A stretch of DNA of 64,000 nt from Paenibacillus sp. EZ-K15 (GCF_002573715.1 NZ_PDHM01000019.1:62001-126000); one strand, 5' to 3'. Positions 50,001 to 59,434 are shown, numbered from the stretch's first letter. Numbers and translations are program-made. Notes: generated by a model not told the origin, from the sequence alone.

Positions 50001-51047
50001 ATGTCCAAATCCCGATATGATTTAGAAGAAATCATTGATTTGGAGAAATGGGAGAAGCTGCAGGATTCCTTATCGCTCGTGACCCAAATGGCGATCCTTA
50101 CGGTCGATTACAAGGGCGTTCCCGTCACCAAGCACAGCTACTGTCAGCCTTTCTGCCAAGGCGTGCGCCAGGATTCCCATCTCTCTCCATACTGTCAAAA
50201 ATGCGACGCGCGTGCTGGCATTGAAGCGGTTCGCCAAAACAAGCCATACATCTATTTATGCCATTTCAACATTATCGATATCGCCATCCCGATCATTATT
50301 GATAACCAATATCTTGGTGCGATCATGGCGGGACAGCTCAAGCTCCGAGAATCTGATGCTCCGATGCTGGAGCAGATCGTATCTCGGCCGCCCAATGTGG
50401 AGTCAAACCGAAAGTTTAAGGAACTCGAAGGGGATTATGATGCACTGCCCATCTTATCCTATGATGAGGTGATCAAGTGCGTGGATCTGCTGCTGCAATT
50501 AAGCACCTATATCGTGGAGGAAGCGATTCAGAAGCATACCACGATCGATTTATACAAAAAAGTGCTCACTTCCAACATGGATGCGCCAGCTTCCATGGAA
50601 GCTTATAACGAGTCGGATCGTGCGGTCCGCAACATCCAATCCATGCAGCAGGAGCTGTCAGGAGCACTGATCGATACCAAATTGAAGAATGGCGCTGGGC
50701 GGTTCGTCTCATCGAATGCCGTGCTTCAGCCCGCATTTGACTATATTTTTGCGCATAAGCATGAGAATTTCAGCCTGAAGGAGATGGCCAAGCTTTGCCA
50801 TATTAGTCCCAGCTATTTCAGCCGCATCTTTACGAAGGAAACAGGAGAGAATTTCTCCGTCTTCATCGCCAGGCTTAAGATTGAATGGGCCAAGCAGCTG
50901 CTGGAGTCCACCGATTCGCCGATCCATCAAGTGAGCGATGATTTAGGGTTCTGCGATACGGGCTATTTCATTAAAACGTTCAAAAAGTTCGAGCACCTCA
51001 CCCCGGCCGTGTACCGGAACATGTATGCCGGGCTATCAGCTAAGTGA
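50001..51047 (+). CDS. PocR-domain AraC-family regulator of glycerol genes
   Basis: 348 residues with AGGAG upstream. The N-terminal PocR sensory domain (about 8-180) carries a Cys cluster (C48, C52, C64 and C67 region: HSYCQPFCQGV, SPYCQKCDA) typical of PocR, which binds small hydrocarbon derivatives such as diols. The C-terminus has two AraC HTH motifs (FSLKEMAKLCHISPSYFSRI, IHQVSDDLGFCDTGYFIKTF). Divergent from gldA-dhaK, with 198 bases of shared control region, so it is the likely activator in response to glycerol, dihydroxyacetone or propanediol. Confidence 0.9.
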   Translation: MSKSRYDLEEIIDLEKWEKLQDSLSLVTQMAILTVDYKGVPVTKHSYCQPFCQGVRQDSHLSPYCQKCDARAGIEAVRQNKPYIYLCHFNIIDIAIPIIIDNQYLGAIMAGQLKLRESDAPMLEQIVSRPPNVESNRKFKELEGDYDALPILSYDEVIKCVDLLLQLSTYIVEEAIQKHTTIDLYKKVLTSNMDAPASMEAYNESDRAVRNIQSMQQELSGALIDTKLKNGAGRFVSSNAVLQPAFDYIFAHKHENFSLKEMAKLCHISPSYFSRIFTKETGENFSVFIARLKIEWAKQLLESTDSPIHQVSDDLGFCDTGYFIKTFKKFEHLTPAVYRNMYAGLSAK

Positions 51048-51075
51048 TCGGTTTACCTACCGATCATTCCAAGTA

Positions 51076-51105
51076 AAACCCCTTCGTTCATGAACGAGGG
51101 GTTCT
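51076..51105. terminator. Terminator of the regulator gene
   Basis: AACCCCTTCGTTC and GAACGAGGGGTT (one bulge) form a stem with almost no loop, followed by CTT on the plus strand. It also faces the convergent GNAT gene. Confidence 0.6.
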
Positions 51106-51132
51106 TACGATGGCCGTTATTCAACCAGCCCG

Positions 51133-51711
51133 TTAACGGGAGTTGCTCTGATTCCGGTAGTCATCCACAACAATAGAGTAAAATTTCAGATCTTCATGGT
51201 TCCCTTTTACGAATATCGTCTGTCTTAATAAACCTTCATAGGACATGCCGGCCTTTTCCATCACTCTGGCTGATCCTAGGTTTGACGGCAGACAGCTTGC
51301 CTCGATTCTAACCAGCTTCATTCTTTCAAATCCAAAAGAGATGATAGTCCTGATCACTTCGGTCATGTAACCACGATTCCAATAATCCTTGGACAGGGCA
51401 TAACCCAATTCGGCTTTAGCATGTCGGACATCCCAAGCCATAAATCCTGAGGTTCCAATGATTTTTCCGGTTTCTTTGTCCACGATTCCCCAAGGGGCAA
51501 CAGCATGATGGGCGTATTTTTGCAGCACTTTGTTTAGATAAATACGGGTATCTTCCATCGTTTGATGCGTCGGCCAGGCCGTATATCTCGATACGTCATC
51601 ATCGGATCCGTAATGAAATATATCCTGTTCGTCTTCGCTCCTCAGTTTTCTTAATATCGTTCTGGCTGTTTCTAGCGTGGGGAGATCCGAAAAGATGTCT
51701 TCGATCCGCAT
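51133..51711 (-). CDS. GNAT acetyltransferase, RimJ/RimL type
   Basis: 192 residues from the ATG at 51711 (GGAGGGTGAATGAT upstream). Motif A: AELGYALSKDYWNRGYMTEVIRTI; motif B: NLGSARVMEKAGMSYEGLLR. N-terminal TARTILRKLRSEDEQDIF is typical of this group, which acetylates alpha-amines of ribosomal or other proteins. No context clue to the substrate. Confidence 0.87.
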   Translation of the reverse strand: MRIEDIFSDLPTLETARTILRKLRSEDEQDIFHYGSDDDVSRYTAWPTHQTMEDTRIYLNKVLQKYAHHAVAPWGIVDKETGKIIGTSGFMAWDVRHAKAELGYALSKDYWNRGYMTEVIRTIISFGFERMKLVRIEASCLPSNLGSARVMEKAGMSYEGLLRQTIFVKGNHEDLKFYSIVVDDYRNQSNSR

Positions 51712-51876
51712 ATCATTCACCCTCCAAAGCTTCAACGATTGATTTGAAAAGAGGCAGAGAACATCTGCATAAAACCTTAATTATGTATGATATAGTTCCT
51801 TTGCACTTAAGTAAACTTCCGAGAGATAGTTCTTGTTTGGAACGAATCTTCTCATAATGGCTCTCTATCCTTTCAA

Positions 51877-52101
51877 CTATTTATTCTTCTGCTTTGCAAC
51901 TTGCATACCGCCGATGATAAGCATGAGAATCCCAATTACTGCTAGAATAATCCGAACTAAGAATGGACTCATTGAAAACACAGTTTCACCTTGCCAATGC
52001 AATTCGAACAACCTTTCATTCAGCCCCACAATCGCCAATAATGGCTTAAGAAACAAACTCAGCGCTAATAATACTATCCCCCAAATAATATTGCTATTCA
52101 T
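51877..52101 (-). CDS. Small two-TM membrane protein
   Basis: 74 residues with AAAAGAGGTTTTGAATCA before the ATG. Two hydrophobic helices (about 4-24 and 46-66) join through a short outside loop, and the tail is VAKQKNK. Probably a housekeeping membrane protein of DUF type; no family recognised. Transcribed alone. Confidence 0.55.
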   Translation of the reverse strand: MNSNIIWGIVLLALSLFLKPLLAIVGLNERLFELHWQGETVFSMSPFLVRIILAVIGILMLIIGGMQVAKQKNK

Positions 52102-52327
52102 TGATTCAAAACCTCTTTTCCAATTAAGATAAATGAAGATTAATTCACAATAAAACGATCTATCATTGCCTTTCTAGAATTTTATTCGTCATCGAAGAAA
52201 ACAGGATAAAGCAATCAAGCGTCTCTCCTCTCGTCAGAGCGTCCAATACTACCGTACCATTAATCTTTGGTCTTATGACATCACGAAATGTATTTATATT
52301 TTTGTTAAACAGAGATCCATTATTAAT

Positions 52328-53086
52328 TTATATTCCGATCTCCTGCATTTTCACCATAACTTTCTTGACCCTGCCATCCATATCCGTTCCTGCAAACTTT
52401 GGAAGCTTGAGTTCGCCTACCATTTTCCCATCGCGCATAAACATAATGCGCTCCGTCCGTGCCGCAACTTGTGCATCGTGAGTGACAAGCATGACCGCGG
52501 TACCGTCTGCATTAATTTCAGAGAATATGTCCATCATTTCCTGAGCGGATATGGAGTTGAGTGCTCCCGTAGGCTCGTCGCCGAAGATAATGCTCGGGTT
52601 GTTCATCAGCGCCCGGCATATTCCCGCACGCTGAAGCTGACCACCCGAAACCTGGGTGATGTTGCGTTTTTCGAGCTCTGCGATGCCAACCCTTTTCATA
52701 AGTTCCCTCGCCTTCGACGTAATGTTCGCGGCGTTTTTACGGTTATCCCGCATAGATGGGAGAATGATATTGTCGAGGATATTCAGGTTCTTCAGCATCG
52801 TCGGCTGTTGGAACACAAAGCCCATTTTGGTTCTGCGCATATCTGCAAGCTCATTCTCCCCAAGCGTCGATAAATCCTTATCCTCAAAAACGACTTTTCC
52901 GCCATTCACGCCATCCGTCCCGCTCAGTGCAAACATTAGTGTTGATTTTCCCGAGCCTGATGGTCCCATAACAGCCACGAACTCACCCTCGTGTATATAG
53001 GTGGACACCCCATCCAGAACATTACGCTGTTCGCCGCCTTCGCCGAAAGATTTTACGATATCATCTCCGATAATCAACTTTTTCAT
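52328..53086 (-). CDS. ABC transporter ATPase (MacB/LolD type)
   Basis: 252 residues with AAAGGAGTAGGCAG upstream. Walker A VMGPSGSGKSTLMFAL, Q-loop FVFQQPTMLKN, signature VSGGQLQRAGICRAL, Walker B IIFGDEPTGALN, H-loop VTHDAQVAAR. The GALN variant after Walker B is common in the FtsX-type exporters. It begins 4 bases after the FtsX permease stop and powers that permease. Last gene of the TetR operon. Confidence 0.92.
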   Translation of the reverse strand: MKKLIIGDDIVKSFGEGGEQRNVLDGVSTYIHEGEFVAVMGPSGSGKSTLMFALSGTDGVNGGKVVFEDKDLSTLGENELADMRRTKMGFVFQQPTMLKNLNILDNIILPSMRDNRKNAANITSKARELMKRVGIAELEKRNITQVSGGQLQRAGICRALMNNPSIIFGDEPTGALNSISAQEMMDIFSEINADGTAVMLVTHDAQVAARTERIMFMRDGKMVGELKLPKFAGTDMDGRVKKVMVKMQEIGI

Positions 53087-53090
53087 CTGC

Positions 53091-55409
53091 CTACTCCTTT
53101 ATATTTTCGGATATTTTTATTTGTCCTGCCCCCGATGTGCCGATCATGGTTGCGATAAGTACGGAAGCTATCATCATAAGCGGGCTATACAGATACGCCG
53201 AAAGCGGATTGACCGCAAAATGAAACGCCGACGCTCCAAACGAAGAGATAACCGCACCCGCAAGCATTTCTCCGAGCGTGTTCGCCAGAAGAGTTCCAAG
53301 AACAATGCCGACAATCAGAACAAATACGGAACGTGAAACATATTGAACCTTTATGTCCGAATTCGTAAAACCGAGGGCTTTCATAACGGCAATGGAATAT
53401 CGGTCCTTAGCAACAAGCATTTTCATAAACAAAAGGGTAATCAGTACCGATATCATCAGCGCAACAACAACTGCAGCGTCCGAAGCCTTCTTGACGGAAT
53501 TGATCGTTGAGCCGAATGTCTGTGCAACAAATTCATCAATGTCTGAAATCTTAGCAAAATCAAACCTGTCCGCGTAATCCGAAATCCTGGCCTCGACAAG
53601 AGATTTATCCGAAAGTTCAGCATTGATCATGCTCCACATCACATCCGCCGAATTGTCGGTGAATACCGCTTTTGCGGTTTTGCCGCCGTTGGTAATGTCG
53701 GAATAGATTCCACTTACCGTTAAATCTTTTTCCTGTCCCTCCATCACCAGCGTAATGACATCACCAACCTTCTTGCTCAGCTCATCCGCGTTCAAAACCG
53801 ACAGTGCAATTTCATTCTTTGCGACGGGTGCTCTGCCTTTGGAATAGGCAATTGGGAATACGGAATGGTCACCGAGTTCGATTTTTATGTTTTCCTCAGA
53901 ACCGTTTTCTGTTTTGATGTTAAATACTTTTGTTGTAAGGACGGCAACCTTGGATATGGCACGGTCGCTGCTCATCGCATTTCGTAGTTCAGCCGTTTTC
54001 TCTGAAATGTTATCGGTCTGCTGTATGTCAGCACGTATATCATAGTTTCCGATCCCCATATATTGGATGAAGCTTGTAGAGGAGATAGTGTTGTACAAAT
54101 TCTGTGGAACAATCATGATAAAAGCTGCAATCACCAACACCGTTAGGCTAGTAGCATAAAGCCTTTTCCTTGCCAGAACGTCTTTGATACCGAGGAAAAC
54201 ATTCGTATTCAACAACCTGTTTCCACTTAGATTAAAACGTTTGGCGCCTGTGTTTTTCTCCTGTGAAGTGCCAAAGCGTATGGCTTCTGCAGCGGATATC
54301 TTCCGAAAACGTTTCAACACTGTGTTTACATAGGTGATGATGGCAAGGAATACAAGCAATATGCCGATGATTCCGAACAACAAAGCATAGGCGGCAGTTT
54401 CACTTTCTCCCATATAAAGCCGTATATTTTCAAGAAGCATGCCTTGGAACATCAACGACAGCGCAAAACCGAGCATACTACCCGCCGCGGCAATCGCTGC
54501 GTATTTCGCAAGATACATCTTCTTTATGTCGGAAACACGCAGCCCTATTGCCATCATAACCCCAATCTCGCGATAATCTTCTTCGATTTTGGCCAGGAGC
54601 GTAAATCGTATGCACATCAATGCGATGGCCACGACAAGCGCGCTCACAAGAAGTATAACCGCGATCATCAACCCATCGGAAAGTGCGTTCATCATTTTGA
54701 AAAGCTTATATGTAACGGTTGGTCCGTTTGCTTCAAGTCCTGCGGAGGCGTAAGCCGCTTCAAATGAACCGAGCTCGGATAAATCCTTTAATCTAAACTC
54801 AATCAGATACTCCGTGCTGCCGAGGCTCTTCATTTCCGCGTAATCATGTTTATGTACAAGAAATCTCTTGGAGGAGGAGAGCGTGGAGTTCATCTGGGAA
54901 TCCCGGAGGAATCCTGCAACGATAAACTCCTTCCCGCTAATGACCGCCAGATCACCGACCTTGGTGGTGCCATCCTTCATATAGCTTACCGGAACATACA
55001 ACTCGCCGATGGCGGGTTGTATAATGTTACCGTCGAGATCAAGAAGATAATCGAATTTTTGGCTCTGCATGCTAAATCCGTTATCCTGGACACTGTTCGC
55101 AAGTGAATGCTCGCCTAATCGTATCCGCGCACCGTCGATATTGAGAAATTCCATCACTTGAACATCATCCACATTGTGATGCTGCTCCGCAAAAGCTGAA
55201 AGCCGCGCAGAATCTATTTCACCCGAATGCATCTGCATAAAATGCGGGGTTTTGGCTTGTGTCATCAATGTGTTCAGTGCACCCGAAAGATTGACGACGA
55301 GGATCGCCGCAAGCGAAACAAGCATTGCCGCAGCAGCGACAAATACCATGGTTGTTAGCGTAGTGGCCTTGCTTTTTAAAAAATCATTGCGGATTATTCT
55401 GGAGTACAT
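53091..55409 (-). CDS. FtsX-type ABC transporter permease
   Basis: 772 residues with two FtsX domains: TM1 (about 17-42), a large extracytoplasmic domain (about 45-235), TM2-4 (about 240-365), a second TM set and outer domain (about 415-635), and three closing TM segments (about 640-760). The mechanotransmission-like cytoplasmic motifs EDYREIGVMMAIGL and RYSIAVMKALGF appear once in each half. AGAGGTGTCTT precedes the ATG, and the start overlaps the MFS gene end by 16 bases. Probably exports a peptide, antibiotic or lipid. Confidence 0.9.
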   Translation of the reverse strand: MYSRIIRNDFLKSKATTLTTMVFVAAAAMLVSLAAILVVNLSGALNTLMTQAKTPHFMQMHSGEIDSARLSAFAEQHHNVDDVQVMEFLNIDGARIRLGEHSLANSVQDNGFSMQSQKFDYLLDLDGNIIQPAIGELYVPVSYMKDGTTKVGDLAVISGKEFIVAGFLRDSQMNSTLSSSKRFLVHKHDYAEMKSLGSTEYLIEFRLKDLSELGSFEAAYASAGLEANGPTVTYKLFKMMNALSDGLMIAVILLVSALVVAIALMCIRFTLLAKIEEDYREIGVMMAIGLRVSDIKKMYLAKYAAIAAAGSMLGFALSLMFQGMLLENIRLYMGESETAAYALLFGIIGILLVFLAIITYVNTVLKRFRKISAAEAIRFGTSQEKNTGAKRFNLSGNRLLNTNVFLGIKDVLARKRLYATSLTVLVIAAFIMIVPQNLYNTISSTSFIQYMGIGNYDIRADIQQTDNISEKTAELRNAMSSDRAISKVAVLTTKVFNIKTENGSEENIKIELGDHSVFPIAYSKGRAPVAKNEIALSVLNADELSKKVGDVITLVMEGQEKDLTVSGIYSDITNGGKTAKAVFTDNSADVMWSMINAELSDKSLVEARISDYADRFDFAKISDIDEFVAQTFGSTINSVKKASDAAVVVALMISVLITLLFMKMLVAKDRYSIAVMKALGFTNSDIKVQYVSRSVFVLIVGIVLGTLLANTLGEMLAGAVISSFGASAFHFAVNPLSAYLYSPLMMIASVLIATMIGTSGAGQIKISENIKE

Positions 55410-56692
55410 AAGACACCTCTGTTTTCAAGCATTTTAACCGACTTTAGCTTATACAAAATGACGGACGTTACACATAACAGCAGCCCGGCGATGATAATGA
55501 GAAACCCCATCCCTCTGCCGAGTCCCGTACCGATGATTTTTCCCACACTGTCAGCAAGCCCCCCACCTTCAACTAATAAAGGGGTGAACACAAAGTCCGC
55601 CAAAACACCCGAAAGCGCATACGCCGCTACGAATCCAAGCTGGGAAAGGATTCCGATCAGTGCCCAAGCTCTCCCTTGAACGGCATTATCCATGTTGGTG
55701 CGAACTAGAAAATCCAGGCTTGTGTTGGCGAACGGAAGCATTGCAAAAAACAGAAATCCCGAAACACAGATCAAGGCAATATGTTCTCGAAATCCGAACG
55801 CCGCCATAAACACGCCTACACCAAACAAAGAAATCGAAAGAATTTTCACATAACCCTTTTGAATGGGGAGAAATCCTATAATGACACTGGATACGAGCAT
55901 TCCCGAACCGACAATGGTTTCTATCATCCCTACGACGGAGCTGTTTGTAAACGTCAGCAGCATGGGAATGGTGAGTGTTTCAATAACTCCAAGGTAAAAT
56001 GTCAGCACCGATGTCATGATCACAAGAACAAGTACGCCTCTGTTAGCAGAGACCGCCTTCCAACCGACTTTGATTTCGTGGATAAATGATTGTGTGGATT
56101 CGTATGTCTTGGAGGCAAGGCCACTGCGGACGGCAAGCGTAGTTGCAACGGTGACAAAAAAAGTGCAAATGTCGATGACAAGCAGCAGCTTTATATCCGT
56201 AACGGTTAGCAAGAATCCCGCAAGGATCGGCGAAATCAAAAATTTCGCCGATCCTGCCACTTGGACAAGACCGCTTGCCCTTGTGTACTGCTCCTCCGTC
56301 AGCAAATCCGTAACCGTAGCCTTGTATGCGGGGTCAAGCAGTGATGAAAACATCGAGCTTATGGTAACTCCCACACAAATTTGCCACAGCTGTGCTTCTC
56401 CGCGAAGCATGCAGATGAGGATGAATACAAGCCCGATCGCAGAAAGACTGTCGCCTAGCACCATTAACAATCTGCGGTCATAGCGGTCTGCAAGCACTCC
56501 GGCAAATGCGCTTAAGAGTAATGACGGCATGAACGCTAGCAAGGTAACAAGAGCCATGGCCGAGGCCTTTCCCGTCTGCTGGAAAACATATATCCCAAGC
56601 CCGAACGATGTGAGCCCGTTTCCTATGGTTGAAATAAGCTGTCCCGACCATAGTAGGAGAAATTTCTTGAAAGATTTCCCTGATTCATTCAT
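55394..56692 (-). CDS. MFS efflux protein (MFS_3 type)
   Basis: 432 residues from the ATG at 56692 (GGAGGAG 12 bases upstream; an ATG at 56704 is in frame but too near its ribosome site). Twelve TM segments; motif A-like GVLADRYDRRLLMVLGDSLS after TM2. Group of macrolide-efflux-type MFS proteins. It starts inside the TetR gene end. Having both an MFS and an ABC exporter in one TetR operon suggests a drug-response unit. Confidence 0.88.
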   Translation of the reverse strand: MNESGKSFKKFLLLWSGQLISTIGNGLTSFGLGIYVFQQTGKASAMALVTLLAFMPSLLLSAFAGVLADRYDRRLLMVLGDSLSAIGLVFILICMLRGEAQLWQICVGVTISSMFSSLLDPAYKATVTDLLTEEQYTRASGLVQVAGSAKFLISPILAGFLLTVTDIKLLLVIDICTFFVTVATTLAVRSGLASKTYESTQSFIHEIKVGWKAVSANRGVLVLVIMTSVLTFYLGVIETLTIPMLLTFTNSSVVGMIETIVGSGMLVSSVIIGFLPIQKGYVKILSISLFGVGVFMAAFGFREHIALICVSGFLFFAMLPFANTSLDFLVRTNMDNAVQGRAWALIGILSQLGFVAAYALSGVLADFVFTPLLVEGGGLADSVGKIIGTGLGRGMGFLIIIAGLLLCVTSVILYKLKSVKMLENRGVLCTPE

Positions 56693-57332
56693 GGCTGTTC
56701 TCATCTCCTCCACCAAACATCTGCATAACGTCCATAAGGCTTCCGCTCGCTGCGCCGAGCAGCCTTTCCACATTCCATACAAAGGCCAGCATTCGTGATC
56801 CGCGCTCCTCATTCGTCAAGGTAATCATATCGTCATCAAACACGGTGTTCGCATAGATCACAACCATTTCCATGCATTCATACGGATACGGTGTGCTGAA
56901 CATCCCCTGCTCAATGCCTTCGCGGATGATTTCCGTCAGGATCGGCGGAACGCCGTTGATGATGACCTTTTGTATTTTCTGATGCATCAGGGCGTTCTGC
57001 GGCTTGTGAATATGCTCCATAATTTCCTTGCTGCTTCCGCCGCTTAAGTTCAGAGCCATCACAACGCGGATAATGCGTTCGACTACGGGTATCGTCTTGT
57101 CGGAGGCAATGACCTGCGCCGCATCCAGAAGACCGTCACTATACCGATCAATTAACGCATCCATAATATCCTCCTTCGACTTGAAGTGATGATACAAAGT
57201 TCCCCGCGCAATCCCGACCTTTTCGAGAATATCGTTTGTACTCGTGCCGTCAAAGCCCTTCTGGGCAAAAAGTTCATCCGCTGCGTCAAGGATTTCGTTC
57301 CTGCGTTCCTCCGCTTTTTTTACAACTCTCAT
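56685..57332 (-). CDS. TetR-family repressor of the efflux operon
   Basis: 215 residues with AGGGGGTG upstream. The N-terminal HTH is standard: ILDAADELFAQKGFDGTSTN, IARGTLYHHFKSKEDIMDAL. The C-terminal ligand domain (about 75-200) is helical and ends GGGDENSHE. It is the first gene of the operon it probably represses: its promoter carries a perfect palindrome at 57376-57396. Confidence 0.92.
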   Translation of the reverse strand: MRVVKKAEERRNEILDAADELFAQKGFDGTSTNDILEKVGIARGTLYHHFKSKEDIMDALIDRYSDGLLDAAQVIASDKTIPVVERIIRVVMALNLSGGSSKEIMEHIHKPQNALMHQKIQKVIINGVPPILTEIIREGIEQGMFSTPYPYECMEMVVIYANTVFDDDMITLTNEERGSRMLAFVWNVERLLGAASGSLMDVMQMFGGGDENSHE

Positions 57333-57375
57333 AGTTACACCCCCTTATCACCGACCGACTGCCTGTCGGTTATAG

Positions 57376-57396
57376 AATAACAGGTTTCCTGTTATT
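57376..57396. promoter_or_regulatory. TetR operator inside the operon promoter
   Basis: Perfect arms AATAACAGG and CCTGTTATT with a TTT centre. On the minus strand TTGACA (57401-57396) precedes it and a -10-like TATTCT follows after 16 bases, so the palindrome fills the spacer. A second dyad (ACCGAC...GTCGGT) lies just downstream. Confidence 0.65.
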
Positions 57397-57419
57397 GTCA
57401 AGATGTTGTTAGCTGAAAA

Positions 57420-57459
57420 ACAAAAGCGGCCCATCCTCTATTGAGGATGAGCTACTTTT
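57420..57459 (-). terminator. Terminator of the crystallin-like gene
   Basis: On the minus strand, arms CATCCTC and GAGGATG with a 4-base loop, extended by AAAAG...CTTTT, then TTTTGTTTTT. Confidence 0.75.
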
Positions 57460-57478
57460 AGTTATCCATTTCACCCTA

Positions 57479-57853
57479 TTACTGTCTAATGACAAGGATG
57501 TCTTGAGGCGGTCTGGCGGTGCTTTGGATTTGGGATATTTCAGCGTCAGTAAGATTGCGTCCTACAACAATGAACGAAGATGTCACATTGTTAAAGTTAA
57601 AATTCCCTAAGTTCGCTACGTTTTGGCTGCCGCGGAACACACGAAATGATCCCTGAAAGTTAATTCCCGAGAACAATACAAGTGTTATTTCAGCGCGCTG
57701 CACTACATTTCGGAGTCGAAAACTGGAGAGAACGTTATTAAAGCGAAACGCTCCAAGATCACGAACTGCAACGCCTCCACGTCTAAAGAGGATCCGACGA
57801 ACGGAAAAATTAGTGCCTGACCAAAGAGCAAGACGTACATCGCTGTTTGCCAA
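57479..57853 (-). CDS. Two-repeat beta-gamma-crystallin-like protein
   Basis: 124 residues from a TTG at 57853 (AAGGAAGTGATATAG upstream). Two repeats of about 45 residues: RLALWSGTNFSVRRILFRRG to FRFNNVLSSFRL (about 7-48), and ITLVLFSGINFQGSFRVFRG to FNFNNVTSSFIV (about 54-97). Each ends in NN-V-x-SS, which fits the calcium-binding motif (N/D)(N/D)xx(S/T)S of microbial beta-gamma crystallins, and each begins with the aromatic-x4-6-F-x-G corner. No signal peptide. A short C-terminal tail follows. Possibly a spore, stress or surface protein that folds on binding calcium. Family is inferred. Confidence 0.65.
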   Translation of the reverse strand: MANSDVRLALWSGTNFSVRRILFRRGGVAVRDLGAFRFNNVLSSFRLRNVVQRAEITLVLFSGINFQGSFRVFRGSQNVANLGNFNFNNVTSSFIVVGRNLTDAEISQIQSTARPPQDILVIRQ

Positions 57854-57972
57854 CTATATCACTTCCTTTTTTGAGGTTGATATAGTATATTACCAAGTCA
57901 AAGAAAGGTAAGAGACAAAAATACCTGTATAATCGTTTGTTATTCGGATTCTACTTCCCCACGATTTCTTAG

Positions 57973-58278
57973 CTATTCTCCGAAATATATTCATCCTTTA
58001 AAAGGCCATAATACACAAGGTCTTCATATTGATTCCATTTCCTCACATGCTGTCTTAATCGCCCTTCATATTTCATTCCTAACTTTTCCATGACTTTACC
58101 CGATGCAGGAGATAACGGGCAAATAAACGGTTCAATTTCATTTCGTCAAACGCATACCGTTCGATGTTGTTTCCGCAATATATGGATCTCCTGCTAATTG
58201 TTGAACGACTTTGGCATCATCTAGACGGAAAGGCCGTAATGTCAATCTTTCCAATTGAATGGTCGGCAGTTTCTTCAA
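57973..58278 (-). pseudogene. GNAT acetyltransferase with internal deletion
   Basis: A TTG-started frame at 58278 (GGGGGAGAACCAT upstream) reads KKLPTIQLERLTLRPFRLDD to DPYIAETT, the N-terminus of a RimJ/RimL-type GNAT. It then stops at 58138 after SNGMRLTK. A neighbouring frame resumes PLSPASGKVMEKLGMKYEGR and WNQYEDLVYYGLLKDEYISE to a stop at 57973, the C-terminus of the same family. About 90 central residues with the acetyl-CoA loop are gone, so the gene is dead. Confidence 0.65.
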
Positions 58279-58321
58279 ATGGTTCTCCCCCTTAGTTCCA
58301 TGAATACTCCTCTGTTCCCTG

Positions 58322-59434
58322 TCAACCAAGAGAAGACAGACCCTTTTTCGGCAATCGAATCGTGAACGAAGTTCCTTGTGAAGGCTCACTTTCTACACTA
58401 ATTGTGCCGTCATGAACCTGAACCAGCTTGTAGACAATCGCCATTCCGAGTCCCGTGCCCTCAGAGGTAGAATCCGTGGTCGTGCCCCGGTAATATTGCT
58501 GGAATAGGTGCTCCACCATATGGGCCGGCATCCCTACGCCATTGTCCTTGATGCGGATTACAGCATGCTCTCCTGTGTCCGCAATCTGTACATATATATT
58601 CGTATGTTCAGGATTGTGGAGGATGGAGTTCATCATCATATTTTGCAGGATGCGCTGCATGAATTTCGAATCAAAATCAACATAAATGGCAGGTGGATCC
58701 GCTTGAAAATGCAAATGATAGCTGCTCGCTTGTGGACTATTGCTGATATCGGCAACTACCCGTTTTGTAAATTCGACGATATCTTGATTCGTCTTCTGTA
58801 ATGGCAAAGCGCCGTCAGCGCGATTGAGCTGTGTGACGAGGCTTAAATCTTGAATCAATTCCTCCATATGCTTTCCTTTGTCGTCCATTTCCCGAATGAA
58901 AGAGATCGCCTCTTCTTTCGACCACTCGTACTGCTCATTCAATAAAAGCGCTGAGTAGCCTTTGATATAGGTTAACGGCGTTTTCAAATCATGAGAAATC
59001 CCCGCAATCCATTCCTGCTTGGCTTCTTCGATTTGGCTCCTCTCGATTTCGTTCGCTTGCAGTTTGACTCTCAAGGATTGAAGATACTCAAGCACCTCCT
59101 GATACAGGCGGAACCGCATGCGAAGTTTCCCTTTACGGGTATATATTTGAGGGAAATCGGCAGGTTGCTCATAGTTGTCCTGCGAGAGTCGATGAATCCA
59201 GGCCATGATGAATCCGATCGGTCCGCCAAAATACCATCCAAACAAAACGATGCACAGCAGCGTACTCGCACCAAAGATCCATCCGACAAACAGTCCTTCA
59301 TCATCTAGACTGACATGGATACCGAGCAAGGGAAGAAGGCCTTCAAGAATAATAACAACGAGTACACCCGTGCCAAGCATCCATAGAATAAGTCCTAATG
59401 CCAAATGAATCGTAAATCGAGTTTTTATTCGCAT
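58322..59434 (-). CDS. Sensor histidine kinase, short-loop type
   Basis: 370 residues. Two TM helices (about 10-36 and 48-70) enclose a very short outside loop (about 37-47: LLGIHVSLDDE), so sensing is probably through the membrane or a partner. A HAMP-like linker and coiled coil (about 110-142) lead to the phosphoacceptor H148 in GISHDLKTPLTYIKGY, then an ATPase with N box NMMMNSILHN, G1 DNGVGMP and G2 SEGTGLGMAIV. The start overlaps the regulator end by 10 bases. Divergent from the ABC-2 genes, which it probably controls. Confidence 0.92.
   Translation of the reverse strand: MRIKTRFTIHLALGLILWMLGTGVLVVIILEGLLPLLGIHVSLDDEGLFVGWIFGASTLLCIVLFGWYFGGPIGFIMAWIHRLSQDNYEQPADFPQIYTRKGKLRMRFRLYQEVLEYLQSLRVKLQANEIERSQIEEAKQEWIAGISHDLKTPLTYIKGYSALLLNEQYEWSKEEAISFIREMDDKGKHMEELIQDLSLVTQLNRADGALPLQKTNQDIVEFTKRVVADISNSPQASSYHLHFQADPPAIYVDFDSKFMQRILQNMMMNSILHNPEHTNIYVQIADTGEHAVIRIKDNGVGMPAHMVEHLFQQYYRGTTTDSTSEGTGLGMAIVYKLVQVHDGTISVESEPSQGTSFTIRLPKKGLSSLG

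Noticed and set aside
52102..52327. Possible promoter or RNA in the gap downstream of the ABC operon
   Set aside because: No paired promoter boxes, hairpin or conserved element could be seen.
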